A DNA stretch of 20,137 nt from Euryarchaeota archaeon UBA463 (GTDB lineage: Archaea; Thermoplasmatota; Poseidoniia; Poseidoniales; Thalassarchaeaceae): assembly GCA_002501805.1 (NCBI GenBank), contig DAOI01000026.1:1-20137 (forward strand). Direction: 5' to 3'. Of the stretch, positions 1 to 6,956 are shown one piece after another. Numbering within the stretch: the first letter of the stretch is position 1; every line of letters starts with the position of its first letter. The notes beneath the pieces were generated by a model. That model did not search any database. It worked only from the letters and a program-made list of their open reading frames with translations, and had not been told where the DNA came from. A program made the position numbers and the translations under genes.

Positions 1-74
1 AGATCTCCCGGCTTTCTGCCATCCATCCTCAGTCCGTTTTCATCAATCATCTGAACATCTCCGTAACCACCCAC
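1..74 (-). CDS. rrp41: Exosome subunit Rrp41 (N-terminus only, cut by window edge)
   Basis: Only the first 24 or so codons are visible. They end in ENGLRMDGRKPGD, which resembles the conserved N-terminus of archaeal Rrp41, the catalytic RNase PH-type subunit of the RNA exosome (phosphorolytic 3'-5' RNA degradation and tailing). The GTG at 74-72 overlaps the rrp4 stop codon (TAGTG), has a GGAG at 88-85, and reads GGYGDVQ before the conserved part. An in-frame ATG at 50-48 has its own GGAG at 62-59, eight bases upstream, and is a good alternative start. Position directly after rrp4 matches the conserved archaeal order rrp4-rrp41(-rrp42), which supports the call despite the short piece. The gene continues beyond the left edge. 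Confidence 0.75.
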   Translation of the reverse strand, partial: MGGYGDVQMIDENGLRMDGRKPGD

Positions 75-793
75 TATGCATCAACTCCTATCATTTTGGC
101 CTCTGAAGATATGCTATTAATCCTCTTTCTGACCTCTAATATATTTTCAAGCTCTCCATCAATCCAGAGACGGCCATTATCGGCGACGACTATTCTACAG
201 TCAGTCTGCATCTTCATTTCCCTGAGGAACGCCCCTCCTTTTCCTATGAGCTTCCCTAAGAGATGCGGATCTAATTCATCCAGTGCGCCCGAACGAATCT
301 TTCTGAGGCCCATTCCTTTCATTGTGACGACACTCTGGTGTGTTTCTTCGACCTCCTGAACCCTGCAAAGAATGGAGTCGCCAATGTCTAATATTTTCCT
401 AGTGCCTCCAAACTCAACCTTAGCCGGGCCGAGGCTCATTGGTAAAATTGAATTGAATGGGGCGCCTATGTCAACAAACCATATGTTGTTGGTACACCCT
501 TCAATGTGACCTATCACCAAGTCTCCGGGCCTAGGCATGTATCTTGTATGCAAAGGGCTAACAGTAATTGTATTTCCCTTTCTACTCATTTTTCCTTGTT
601 TTGTCGATATGACTCTGTCACCGACGACTAAAACGCCGTGTCCAGCTTCAATTCCCTCTGATGACCCCAGGTCTTCTCCTGGCACAACGACGAGGGTGCG
701 TTGCGTGTCTCGCGGACCGTCCGCGCTGCTCTCAATACTCATGTTATCGAGCTGCCCGACCGGCCTACTATTCATAACCGTTGATGTCGACAC
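74..793 (-). CDS. rrp4: Exosome RNA-binding cap subunit Rrp4
   Basis: Archaeal Rrp4 forms, with or alternating with Csl4, the RNA-binding cap on the Rrp41/Rrp42 ring and feeds RNA into the exosome in the cytoplasm. Counting from the GTG at 793 (239 aa), there is an N-terminal region with the family-typical VVPGEDL (about 36-42), an S1 domain at roughly 85-160, and a KH domain whose GxxG loop is GKLIGKGG (180-187). The start is uncertain. The GTG at 793 lies 13 nt after the SBDS stop. ATGs at 775 and 742 are in frame, and the 742 start (18 codons in) gives an N-terminus closer to the usual family length. No start has a convincing Shine-Dalgarno sequence. It is third in the psmA-SBDS-rrp4-rrp41 operon. 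The identification is firm; the first 17 residues are not. Confidence 0.93.
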   Translation of the reverse strand: MSTSTVMNSRPVGQLDNMSIESSADGPRDTQRTLVVVPGEDLGSSEGIEAGHGVLVVGDRVISTKQGKMSRKGNTITVSPLHTRYMPRPGDLVIGHIEGCTNNIWFVDIGAPFNSILPMSLGPAKVEFGGTRKILDIGDSILCRVQEVEETHQSVVTMKGMGLRKIRSGALDELDPHLLGKLIGKGGAFLREMKMQTDCRIVVADNGRLWIDGELENILEVRKRINSISSEAKMIGVDA

Positions 794-806
794 CTACGGT
801 GGGAAG

Positions 807-1496
807 TCAGTCAAGCTCCTTGACTTCGGCCTCAGAAGCCCTACTTGCGACCTTGCTAATCAGCTCGTTCTTCATGCCCCCAGGGACCTCAACGATACAT
901 GCCCATGTCCCATCAGTGAGCCATTCTTGACGAATTACTAGGTCTCTAAGAATTTGATTAACGGAACCGTAAGATGAGCCGGGAATCTTGAAGGCCAGAC
1001 GTATTGTAATGAATTGGAGGGGAATTAGTGGCTTCAGTACCTTTACGGCATCTGAAACTTGACCCTCGACGGACTTGAATGGGTCGACTGAGAAACGAGC
1101 TTCTTCGAGAGCATTCTCTATCCTAGTCCTAGGATGTGGCATCCTTGTCTTAGGGTCAGTAGCAGTGGTTGCAATTTCATTGATGATTTGGAGCTTCTTC
1201 TCTTCGACCATTTTCTTTCTCTGAGCAGTAGTTAGTTGAATTGATCCCTGCTTCAGAATAATCTCCACGCATTGTTGAAGATCGTTACTTCCAAATACGC
1301 TTTCCAATGCATCTGATGTGGGCCTCTCGCCATTTCTAGAGTCTGTCCAGACCTCACTGACAGCCAGAAGTTCATCCAAATCAACAGAAGAGGGATCCTC
1401 CTTCCAAGCATTGACCAAATCAGGGTCCACTAAAATCTCATATCTTGAACCGCCCTTTTCTAGTCTAGCGATAACCGCATCGTCAAGACTAACCAT
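807..1496 (-). CDS. sbds: Ribosome maturation protein SBDS (Sdo1 homologue)
   Basis: Archaeal orthologue of the Shwachman-Bodian-Diamond protein. In eukaryotes, Sdo1/SBDS acts with the GTPase EFL1 to release the anti-association factor eIF6 from the large ribosomal subunit; in archaea it is taken to act on the 50S subunit. The protein starts MVSLDDAVIARLEKGG and continues RYEILVDPDLV, the classic SBDS N-terminal (FYSH) domain. A helical middle domain contains the conserved TAQRKKMVEEKK stretch, and a ferredoxin-like C-terminal domain ends with the IVEVPGG segment. I chose the ATG at 1496 because the family begins there. An in-frame ATG at 1520 would add MLVASTTY. It lies between psmA (47 nt upstream) and rrp4 (13 nt downstream), its standard archaeal position. 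Confidence 0.95.
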   Translation of the reverse strand: MVSLDDAVIARLEKGGSRYEILVDPDLVNAWKEDPSSVDLDELLAVSEVWTDSRNGERPTSDALESVFGSNDLQQCVEIILKQGSIQLTTAQRKKMVEEKKLQIINEIATTATDPKTRMPHPRTRIENALEEARFSVDPFKSVEGQVSDAVKVLKPLIPLQFITIRLAFKIPGSSYGSVNQILRDLVIRQEWLTDGTWACIVEVPGGMKNELISKVASRASEAEVKELD

Positions 1497-1543
1497 GTAA
1501 GTCGTAGATGCTACAAGCATAAGGACATAGTGGAGTTATTCTT

Positions 1544-2251
1544 TCAGAGCTTGGAAATATGCTTCTCCAACTCTGTAGCGGTGAGCTCTCTGTAACCTTC
1601 AGAGTCTATGGTACAGATTTCTACTGATTCCTCGGACAAGCCATCTTCGAATGTTTTTGAAAGTGCCTCTAAACCTATTTTTATTGCCGCATTTTCCGTC
1701 ATATCTGGCTTCCACTTCTCCTCAAAGAAAGATATAACCTCGCTTCTCCCGCTTCCAATAGCGCCTGCCTGATATGAGCCATAAGCTCCGGAAGGATCGG
1801 TTTCGTACAGGTGAGGCCCGTCAGAATCTACTCCAGCTATCAGTAACGCAGTTCCGAAAGGCCTAGCACCGCCATACTGGGTGAATGATTGCTTGTAATC
1901 ACACATTTTCTTGACCAGGGTCGTTACATCAATGGAGTCCCCATAGGTCATCTTGTTAATTTGGCATTGTACCCTCGCCCTATCGACCAATTGTCTTGCA
2001 TCAGCGACTAATCCAGATGTGGTTATTCCTATGTGATCGTCTATCTTGTACATCTTCTCTATTGACTCAGGGATTACAAGCTTACTGGGTATTCTCTTAG
2101 CTACTATCAATATGACGCCATCTCTGAATTTTACACCGACAGTCGTAGAGCCTCTCTTTACTGATTCCCTGGCGTACTCAACTTGATGAAGTCGTCCGTC
2201 TGGTGAGAAAGTTCCTACTGAAGAGTCGTATCCGCGGCCGCTCGGTTGCAT
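1544..2251 (-). CDS. psmA: 20S proteasome alpha subunit
   Basis: Structural outer-ring subunit of the archaeal 20S proteasome. It forms the heptameric gated entry ring over the catalytic beta rings and docks the PAN/Cdc48 ATPases through its C-terminal neighbourhood and N-terminal gate. The 235-aa protein has the alpha-type N-terminal extension with YDSSVGTFSPDGRLHQVEYA (residues 8-27), which includes the gate YDR-like region (here YDS) and the proteasome alpha signature. Later family features are GVILIVAKRIPSKL and the GGARPFGTALLIAG stretch. Alpha subunits lack the N-terminal catalytic threonine, and this one does too. It is the first gene of the operon leading into SBDS, rrp4 and rrp41, and diverges from dph6 across about 100 bp. 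There is no obvious Shine-Dalgarno before the ATG. Confidence 0.97.
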   Translation of the reverse strand: MQPSGRGYDSSVGTFSPDGRLHQVEYARESVKRGSTTVGVKFRDGVILIVAKRIPSKLVIPESIEKMYKIDDHIGITTSGLVADARQLVDRARVQCQINKMTYGDSIDVTTLVKKMCDYKQSFTQYGGARPFGTALLIAGVDSDGPHLYETDPSGAYGSYQAGAIGSGRSEVISFFEEKWKPDMTENAAIKIGLEALSKTFEDGLSEESVEICTIDSEGYRELTATELEKHISKL

Positions 2252-2350
2252 CGTAATCAGTATGCATGCATCAACGGCCTCTTATCAAGGTTAGTTGAGT
2301 AGAGCGTCTTCCTTCGTTGCATTCAAGCCGAATGGTTGGTTCGTGGATAC

Positions 2351-3103
2351 ATGCGTGTGGCCGTGTTATGCTCCGGTGGGAAGGACTCGACATATGCAAC
2401 TTGGTGGGCCCTGATGAGGGGCTGGGATGTTCGTGCTCTAGTTACACTGTGCGTTACGGGGGATGATTCAATGATGTTTCAAACAGGAGGAGTCTGTGTC
2501 GCAGGACTCCAATCGGCCTCTTCCAAAATCCCATGGCTCCCCATTGTTACAGACGGCATAGAAGAGGAGGAGATGCTAGATTTGCAAAGGGGATTATCTG
2601 GGATAAGCGATCCTACTGAAGATTTCAATCTGTTCTGGCCTGATAATTGGGACAGCGAAGGCATAGTTTTGCACGAAGGAGAACTAGAAATCGATGCCCT
2701 AGTCTCGGGCGCTCTTAGATCCGACTACCAGAAGACCAGGATTGAGAGGATGTGTTCCAATATTGGCATTAAATCATTCTCACCACTTTGGCACCATAGT
2801 CCTAACGAACATATTAGATCCTTGCCAATGCTTGGTTTTGATGTCAGGATTTCCTCAGTAACATCTGATGGCCTTGATAGTGAGTGGATAGGGAGGAAAT
2901 TAGGAGTTTCAGATGTGGAAGAGCTAATTGGCATCTCATCAAAATTCAGATTCAATGCTGATGGAGAGGGAGGGGAATACGAGACATTAGTTTTGGGCTC
3001 CCCTCACATGGAAAAGAAGATTATTCTAGATGGAGAAATGTCATGGCAAAGGGGCAGAGGATCTTGGAATATTTCCTCAGGTCGACTGACTTCTAATCGC
3101 TAG
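2351..3103 (+). CDS. dph6: Diphthine-ammonia ligase (diphthamide synthesis, PP-loop ATPase)
   Basis: Dph6-type enzyme that uses ATP and ammonia to amidate diphthine on the conserved histidine of elongation factor 2, the last step of diphthamide synthesis. The N-terminus reads RVAVLCSGGKDSTYA, giving the PP-loop SGGKDS of the adenine nucleotide alpha-hydrolase/ATP-pyrophosphatase fold. The family's C-terminal EGGEYETLVLGSP motif is present near residues 207-219. The annotated start is the ATG at 2351. An in-frame TTG at 2336 would add five residues (MVRGY), but the family begins right at the beta strand before the PP-loop. About 250 aa is near the size of archaeal single-domain Dph6 proteins. 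It diverges from psmA and precedes purB by 24 nt on the same strand, so co-transcription with purB is likely. Confidence 0.9.
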   Translation: MRVAVLCSGGKDSTYATWWALMRGWDVRALVTLCVTGDDSMMFQTGGVCVAGLQSASSKIPWLPIVTDGIEEEEMLDLQRGLSGISDPTEDFNLFWPDNWDSEGIVLHEGELEIDALVSGALRSDYQKTRIERMCSNIGIKSFSPLWHHSPNEHIRSLPMLGFDVRISSVTSDGLDSEWIGRKLGVSDVEELIGISSKFRFNADGEGGEYETLVLGSPHMEKKIILDGEMSWQRGRGSWNISSGRLTSNR

Positions 3104-3109
3104 GCTCAA

Positions 3110-3124
3110 ACCGGAAGTACCGGT
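3110..3124 (+). repeat. Short inverted repeat in the dph6-purB gap
   Basis: The 24-nt gap between the dph6 stop and the purB ATG holds ACCGG, a 5-nt spacer AAGTA, and CCGGT. This is a perfect 5-bp inverted repeat ending 3 nt before the purB start. It could form a small hairpin over the purB initiation region, or be a chance repeat. No U-tract follows, so it is not a typical intrinsic terminator. Confidence 0.4.
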
Positions 3125-3127
3125 CGC

Positions 3128-4489
3128 ATGTTTGAGGATACAATGTCGGTTTCACCTCTAGACTACAGATATGGACGAGAAGAGGCCAAAGCAATTTGGT
3201 CGAGAGAAGGGCGTCATTCAAGACAACTGGAGGTGGAAAGAGCTCTTGTCTGGGCCCATTGCAGGATGGGAAGAGTTAGTGCTGAGCACTATGATATAGT
3301 TGCAGATATTTCAGACCCGGGAATAGTTACAGCAGATAGAGTGGAAGAAATAGAGGCAGAGACCAAACATGACATCATGGCACTTACCAAGGCTATGGCG
3401 GAAGCCGCTGGGGAAGCGGGCTGGTGCATACACCTAGGAGCTACAAGTAATGACATAGTTGACTCTGCTGTTGCCCTTCAGATAAAAGACAGTGTAGATC
3501 TACAATTAGACTCACTAAAATCACTAATGAGTACATTGTGTGATTTAGCTGAGAGGGAGAGGGACACGATTATGATCGGCAGAACTCATGGGCAGGCCGC
3601 CGTACCAATTACCTTCGGAATCAAGGTTGCGGTATGGGTAGACGAGTTTAGGAGGCACCTAGAAAGGCTCAACTCAATGAGATCTAGGATTATTGCTGGT
3701 AAGTTCCTGGGAGCGGTTGGTACTGGAGCCGCCCAAGGAGAAAATGCGCTAGAGTTACAGAGTCTTATCCTTGGTGAGTTGGGTTTGGAAGTTCCAGTGG
3801 CCACTACGCAAGTAGTCGGAAGAGATCGCTACATTGAATGGGTAGGATGGATGGCAAATGTATCAACAACTGTAGAAAAGATACTACAAGAGGTCAGGAA
3901 TCTCCAGAGAAGTGAGATTGCAGAGGTTGCAGAGGCGTTTGACGTTGAAAAGCAGGTTGGATCTTCCACTATGGCTCACAAAAGAAACCCCATTACGGCG
4001 GAAAACGCGTGTGGGCTGGCAAGAATTGTTAGATCGATGATAATTCCTTCTTACGAGAATGCACTTCTTTGGCACGAAAGGGATCTTGCAAACTCCTCTT
4101 CCGAGAGATTCACGCTTTCACATTCAATGATATTGCTTGATGATATTATTGCGAAGTGTGACAAAGTGATGTCTAGACTGGTAGTCGACAGAGACAGGAT
4201 GTTGCAGAATATAGAATCCCAGAAAGGCCTAGTGATGGCTGAGAAAATCATGTTAGCTCTTGTAGACAGTAACATGCCTAGAGATGAGGCACATGAGGTC
4301 CTCAGGAGTTGCTCGATGGAGGCATTGAGCTCTGGAAGGCATTTGAAGGCCGTATGTTCAGAGAATGAGCAGATTAGCTCTGTCTTCGATGAAGAAGAGT
4401 TGAATTATCTATTCTCCCCAGAGAGTCACCTCGGAGTTTCGGGCGAAATCGTAGATAATGCAGTTTCTATTGCACGAGGATTCATGTAG
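3128..4489 (+). CDS. purB: Adenylosuccinate lyase
   Basis: Catalyses two fumarate-releasing steps of purine synthesis: SAICAR to AICAR, and adenylosuccinate to AMP. It acts as a cytosolic homotetramer of the fumarase/aspartase superfamily. The 453-aa protein has the N-terminal SPLDYRYG (9-16), LGATSNDIVD (103-112), the catalytic-histidine segment GRTHGQAAVPITFG (151-164), and the mobile signature loop GSSTMAHKRNP (278-288) with the serine thought to act as general base. WHERDLANSSSER (315-327) completes the usual active-site set from three subunits. The start is the ATG at 3128; a second in-frame ATG five codons later, just before SVSPLDYRYG, is also possible. It is probably transcribed with dph6. 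Length and motifs are ordinary for the family. Confidence 0.97.
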   Translation: MFEDTMSVSPLDYRYGREEAKAIWSREGRHSRQLEVERALVWAHCRMGRVSAEHYDIVADISDPGIVTADRVEEIEAETKHDIMALTKAMAEAAGEAGWCIHLGATSNDIVDSAVALQIKDSVDLQLDSLKSLMSTLCDLAERERDTIMIGRTHGQAAVPITFGIKVAVWVDEFRRHLERLNSMRSRIIAGKFLGAVGTGAAQGENALELQSLILGELGLEVPVATTQVVGRDRYIEWVGWMANVSTTVEKILQEVRNLQRSEIAEVAEAFDVEKQVGSSTMAHKRNPITAENACGLARIVRSMIIPSYENALLWHERDLANSSSERFTLSHSMILLDDIIAKCDKVMSRLVVDRDRMLQNIESQKGLVMAEKIMLALVDSNMPRDEAHEVLRSCSMEALSSGRHLKAVCSENEQISSVFDEEELNYLFSPESHLGVSGEIVDNAVSIARGFM

Positions 4490-4520
4490 ATTTAGAGACT
4501 CAATGAAGGCATATAACCAA

Positions 4521-4796
4521 CTATCTCCCAGAGAATCTAAACTTCGCAATCAGCAGGGCTCCAACTAGGAGGATTGAGGCCCCGGCCGAGATCAGTGGAT
4601 CGATCATAGCTAATCCCAAAATAGAGCCTGTCAGAACTGAAGCGAAACCAAGGAATATGATCATCGCATGGGGCCCGTACTGATTTGCATCATCTAGAGC
4701 TACGTTCAGAAATCCATCTTCTACTATTGACGAAATTAGTCCGTCTTCAGAGTCCCTAAAATCAGGCGCTTCGCGCCTCGGAATTCTCTCATTCAT
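4521..4796 (-). CDS. Small two-helix membrane protein, unknown function
   Basis: I do not recognise this 91-aa protein. It has a polar, acidic N-terminal segment of about 40 residues and then two hydrophobic stretches (roughly 44-64 and 67-86) separated by only two or three residues, followed by a short basic tail (KFRFSGR). That suggests a helical hairpin with both ends on the cytoplasmic side. Support for a real gene comes from a coherent membrane topology, a GGAG five nt before the ATG (GGGAGAACC), and a TATA-like AAATATAA about 35-42 nt upstream. It converges on purB (31 nt between stops) and diverges from the P-loop ATPase gene. Confidence 0.7.
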   Translation of the reverse strand: MNERIPRREAPDFRDSEDGLISSIVEDGFLNVALDDANQYGPHAMIIFLGFASVLTGSILGLAMIDPLISAGASILLVGALLIAKFRFSGR

Positions 4797-4830
4797 GGTT
4801 CTCCCATACAGCTGATGAGGTAGGGATTGA

Positions 4831-4838
4831 TTATATTT
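4831..4838 (-). promoter_or_regulatory. Candidate archaeal box A (TATA) for the 91-aa membrane protein
   Basis: On the minus strand this reads AAATATAA. Its centre is about 38 bp before the ATG at 4796, so a start about 25 bp downstream would give a short leader of roughly 10-14 nt that still contains the GGAG. This is pattern-based only. Confidence 0.45.
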
Positions 4839-4890
4839 CTCTGAAAAATGCCTCAGTAATCCTCTTTGACTATGTCACATACGGTAAATC

Positions 4891-5475
4891 GTGATTGACT
4901 TCGAAGGAAGGGCGGTTCATATTTCGGCATCGCCTGGGGCAGGAAAAACCACACTTTGCTTGGGGATTGTCTTAGACACAATATTGAATGGGGGAAGAGT
5001 GATATGGGCCTGTAGAAAAATGCCTGATCCAGATAGGTTTAGGGATATTCTGCACGATATTGATGAGCAGGGCCTAATGAGAATATCGATTCTAAATTTC
5101 TCATCGGACTTTGCAGGAAATTTGGGCTTAATTCTCAGAGGGGCTGAAGACTTCGGAAGAGATGATGTTGTGATTGTTGATGACTGGTGTGAGGGTCATG
5201 GGAGGGCTAGGAAAGATGACGTCTATGCTGCTAAGAAACTGGCTTTGATTGCTCAAAAGACTAGCCTAATCATTACTTCGTCATCATACGAAGACGCGTC
5301 TGGAATTTCTGACAGTGGTTGGTTGACTCGTGGAGGTACTCAGATTGAGAATTCATTTGCGACGTTTTTACTCCTTAAGCACCCCAAAAAGGAGGGCATA
5401 AGGATTATCTCTGGTGAAGATTTAGTAGTTCTAGCCAGGATGACTTCGGAGGGACTAAAGGAATTAGTCAGTTGA
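4891..5475 (+). CDS. P-loop ATPase of the RecA/KaiC superfamily, unassigned
   Basis: A compact 194-aa ATPase whose substrate I cannot name. Walker A is SPGAGKTT (14-21) and a Walker B-like strand VVIVDDW lies at 93-99. Near residues 125-133 is a sensor-like strand LIITSSS, as in RecA-type proteins. The domain begins almost directly with the first beta strand and lacks the N-terminal TG..LD.LLGGG element of KaiC and RadB, so neither name is safe. No DNA-binding or membrane segment is evident. The GTG at 4891 is the only reasonable start because an in-frame TAA lies at 4885-4887. It overlaps the convergent 66-aa membrane protein gene by 8 bp at the stop codons and diverges from the 91-aa membrane protein. 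Confidence 0.75.
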   Translation: MIDFEGRAVHISASPGAGKTTLCLGIVLDTILNGGRVIWACRKMPDPDRFRDILHDIDEQGLMRISILNFSSDFAGNLGLILRGAEDFGRDDVVIVDDWCEGHGRARKDDVYAAKKLALIAQKTSLIITSSSYEDASGISDSGWLTRGGTQIENSFATFLLLKHPKKEGIRIISGEDLVVLARMTSEGLKELVS

Positions 5476-5668
5476 GCTTTGAAATTAGTTCTTCCATTTC
5501 TGATATTGCCTCTTCCGACGGATTGTAAAGTTCCTCTGGGGATCTGGCTAATCCTGAGTATTGGGGTTTCTCGTTTTTGTTGCTCGACTTGAAATTGCGA
5601 ATCAGTAAAGACAGCAGAAAAATTGCAGTTACTGCGAGCACAAACTGGATTACTGATTCAGTATCCAC
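5468..5668 (-). CDS. Small single-pass membrane protein, unknown function
   Basis: This 66-aa protein is not one I recognise. It has one hydrophobic helix near the N-terminus (about residues 6-24), then a basic stretch (RNFKSSNKNEK) and an acidic, helix-prone tail (EEAISEMEELISKL). By the positive-inside rule, the N-terminus is outside and the tail in the cytoplasm. The start is a GTG with no Shine-Dalgarno. A TATA-like TTATTTAT centred about 26 bp upstream would place transcription right at the start codon (leaderless). It follows tiaS by 34 nt on the same strand but seems to have its own promoter. Its 3' end overlaps the P-loop ATPase gene by 8 bp. Confidence 0.6.
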   Translation of the reverse strand: MDTESVIQFVLAVTAIFLLSLLIRNFKSSNKNEKPQYSGLARSPEELYNPSEEAISEMEELISKLN

Positions 5669-5690
5669 GACAGTCTGAGCATAATATCAG

Positions 5691-5698
5691 ATAAATAA
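5691..5698 (-). promoter_or_regulatory. Candidate box A for the 66-aa membrane protein
   Basis: On the minus strand the 34-bp gap after tiaS contains GATTATTTAT. The core TTATTTAT is centred about 26 bp before the GTG at 5668, the expected TATA-to-start distance for a leaderless archaeal mRNA. Confidence 0.45.
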
Positions 5699-5702
5699 TC
5701 AC

Positions 5703-6956
5703 CTAAGACGGGATGCCGAGTTCTAAGGGCATGGAAAGATGCCTTCTCTGAGAAGGCGGTGGCTGAGTCCAACCATCGAATGAAATTGGAATATCAGGAG
5801 ACCATTCGTCTGAAAGCCAATATTTTGGAGCTTTCCTCTTACATTTATCGCACGATAAATCTTGGTTTTTGCCCTTGCTCCTCATGGACTTTCCACAACA
5901 TCTAGGTCGGGAAGTAATTCTGGGAGATGCCGAGACTATCTTCAATTTTTCAAGATGGATGGCCTCATCCGGGGATCTCAGTCCCATCCAAGAAACCAAA
6001 TCACCGGGGGAGAGTTGTCGTAGGAGTCTGTTTACCGGTCCTCCTTCGCTGAAAGCTACTAAGGTCTCTCCCGAACCGTCTGAGATCACCCTCAGACTGG
6101 CATGTGCTCCCTTTACGACTCTTGGATCAGATATTACTGTACCAAATGATGGCCCTGAAAGATGGTCGTCAGATAGTTGATTTGACATGTGGGAAGCCCA
6201 CAAGTCACACTTCTCACTAGTTCCAACATCTTGCATCCAGATATGTGCTGATTCTACAGCTTCTTTACTTGCGCCACGTATCCCATATAGTACTGGGCAG
6301 GGAGTTCTTGGTGCGATAATGCCCTTATCTGCAGTGGGATCTCTATTCATGAATGTGTCCGCGAATAATTCGGATAACTGCATCACTGAGTCCTTAGAAA
6401 CTATTCTTTTTGTGCCTATAAGATGGGGTTTCCTCCAAGCGATTAGCTCCCACGAATGATTACTCGGAGGATTCCAAGAGATTGCCGAGCTAGCTCCAAT
6501 TATCCCCCACTTGTCGGGGTGAGAAAAAACCGTTATTCCAGATGAATTTACTTCTTCCTCCCTATTTTCAAGTCCGACCTCCCCCCTGACAGCTTCCCAA
6601 TACCAGTTCTCAGGTACCTTTCCAAAAGAAATCAAGAGAGCAGGGGATGGTGAGTTTTGATCTTGGGGGAACTCGGCAATATCATGTAGAAGTTTGTCAA
6701 ACCAATCAGAGCAAGTTTGCATGAACTGTTCTTTTGATGCTACTGGCAACGATAGTCGAGACGAAAGTGCACCATTACCCCTAGTTCTCCTTGTGGCATA
6801 AGGCCAAAGTCGGATAAGCATCCTATCTAGTACATCTACTCCTTTGATTTTAGATAGTTTATGCAGTAGAGAGTTGAAAGAATGAGTGGTACAACCGGAT
6901 TCTGGGTGATCGGTATCATCTAGGCCGACTCTGACCGTTATGAGTTCTTTACTCAT
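5703..6956 (-). CDS. tiaS: tRNA(Ile2) 2-agmatinylcytidine synthetase TiaS
   Basis: TiaS uses ATP and agmatine to convert C34 of the CAU-anticodon tRNA-Ile to agmatidine, so that it reads AUA as isoleucine rather than AUG. The 417-aa protein starts with VRVGLDDTDHPESGCTTH (8-25), the typical TiaS N-terminal motif, and has RRTRGNGALSSRLSLP (56-71) and AWRKPHLIGTKRIV (173-186), which matches the family's YR...GTPR region. An OB-fold-like segment (about 275-345) and a C-terminal zinc-ribbon-like segment (350-375) follow. The ribbon is irregular: CC at 353-354 replaces the usual CxxC, while CDKC (369-372) is normal. The ATG at 6956 overlaps the gmhB-like stop by 8 bp, so translation is probably coupled. 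The identification is firm. Confidence 0.93.
   Translation of the reverse strand: MSKELITVRVGLDDTDHPESGCTTHSFNSLLHKLSKIKGVDVLDRMLIRLWPYATRRTRGNGALSSRLSLPVASKEQFMQTCSDWFDKLLHDIAEFPQDQNSPSPALLISFGKVPENWYWEAVRGEVGLENREEEVNSSGITVFSHPDKWGIIGASSAISWNPPSNHSWELIAWRKPHLIGTKRIVSKDSVMQLSELFADTFMNRDPTADKGIIAPRTPCPVLYGIRGASKEAVESAHIWMQDVGTSEKCDLWASHMSNQLSDDHLSGPSFGTVISDPRVVKGAHASLRVISDGSGETLVAFSEGGPVNRLLRQLSPGDLVSWMGLRSPDEAIHLEKLKIVSASPRITSRPRCCGKSMRSKGKNQDLSCDKCKRKAPKYWLSDEWSPDIPISFDGWTQPPPSQRRHLSMPLELGIPS

Noticed and set aside
537..941. 134-aa plus-strand open frame over rrp4 and SBDS
   Set aside because: Antisense to two conserved genes and without recognisable features.
2262..2271. 10-bp palindrome ATGCATGCAT upstream of psmA
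   Set aside because: It is a short simple alternating sequence, lies in the likely leader rather than the promoter, and is not convincing as an operator.
2282..2289. Possible box A (CTTGATAAG on minus) for psmA
   Set aside because: Weak match to the archaeal TATA consensus and no supporting BRE. Spacing is acceptable but not enough to list as a feature.
4490..4520. Terminator between purB and the convergent membrane protein gene
   Set aside because: No stem-loop or T-rich tract could be seen in these 31 bases.
4891..5475. Naming the P-loop ATPase RadB or KaiC
   Set aside because: It lacks the N-terminal recognition element of both families and no other diagnostic motif was seen, so only the superfamily is given.
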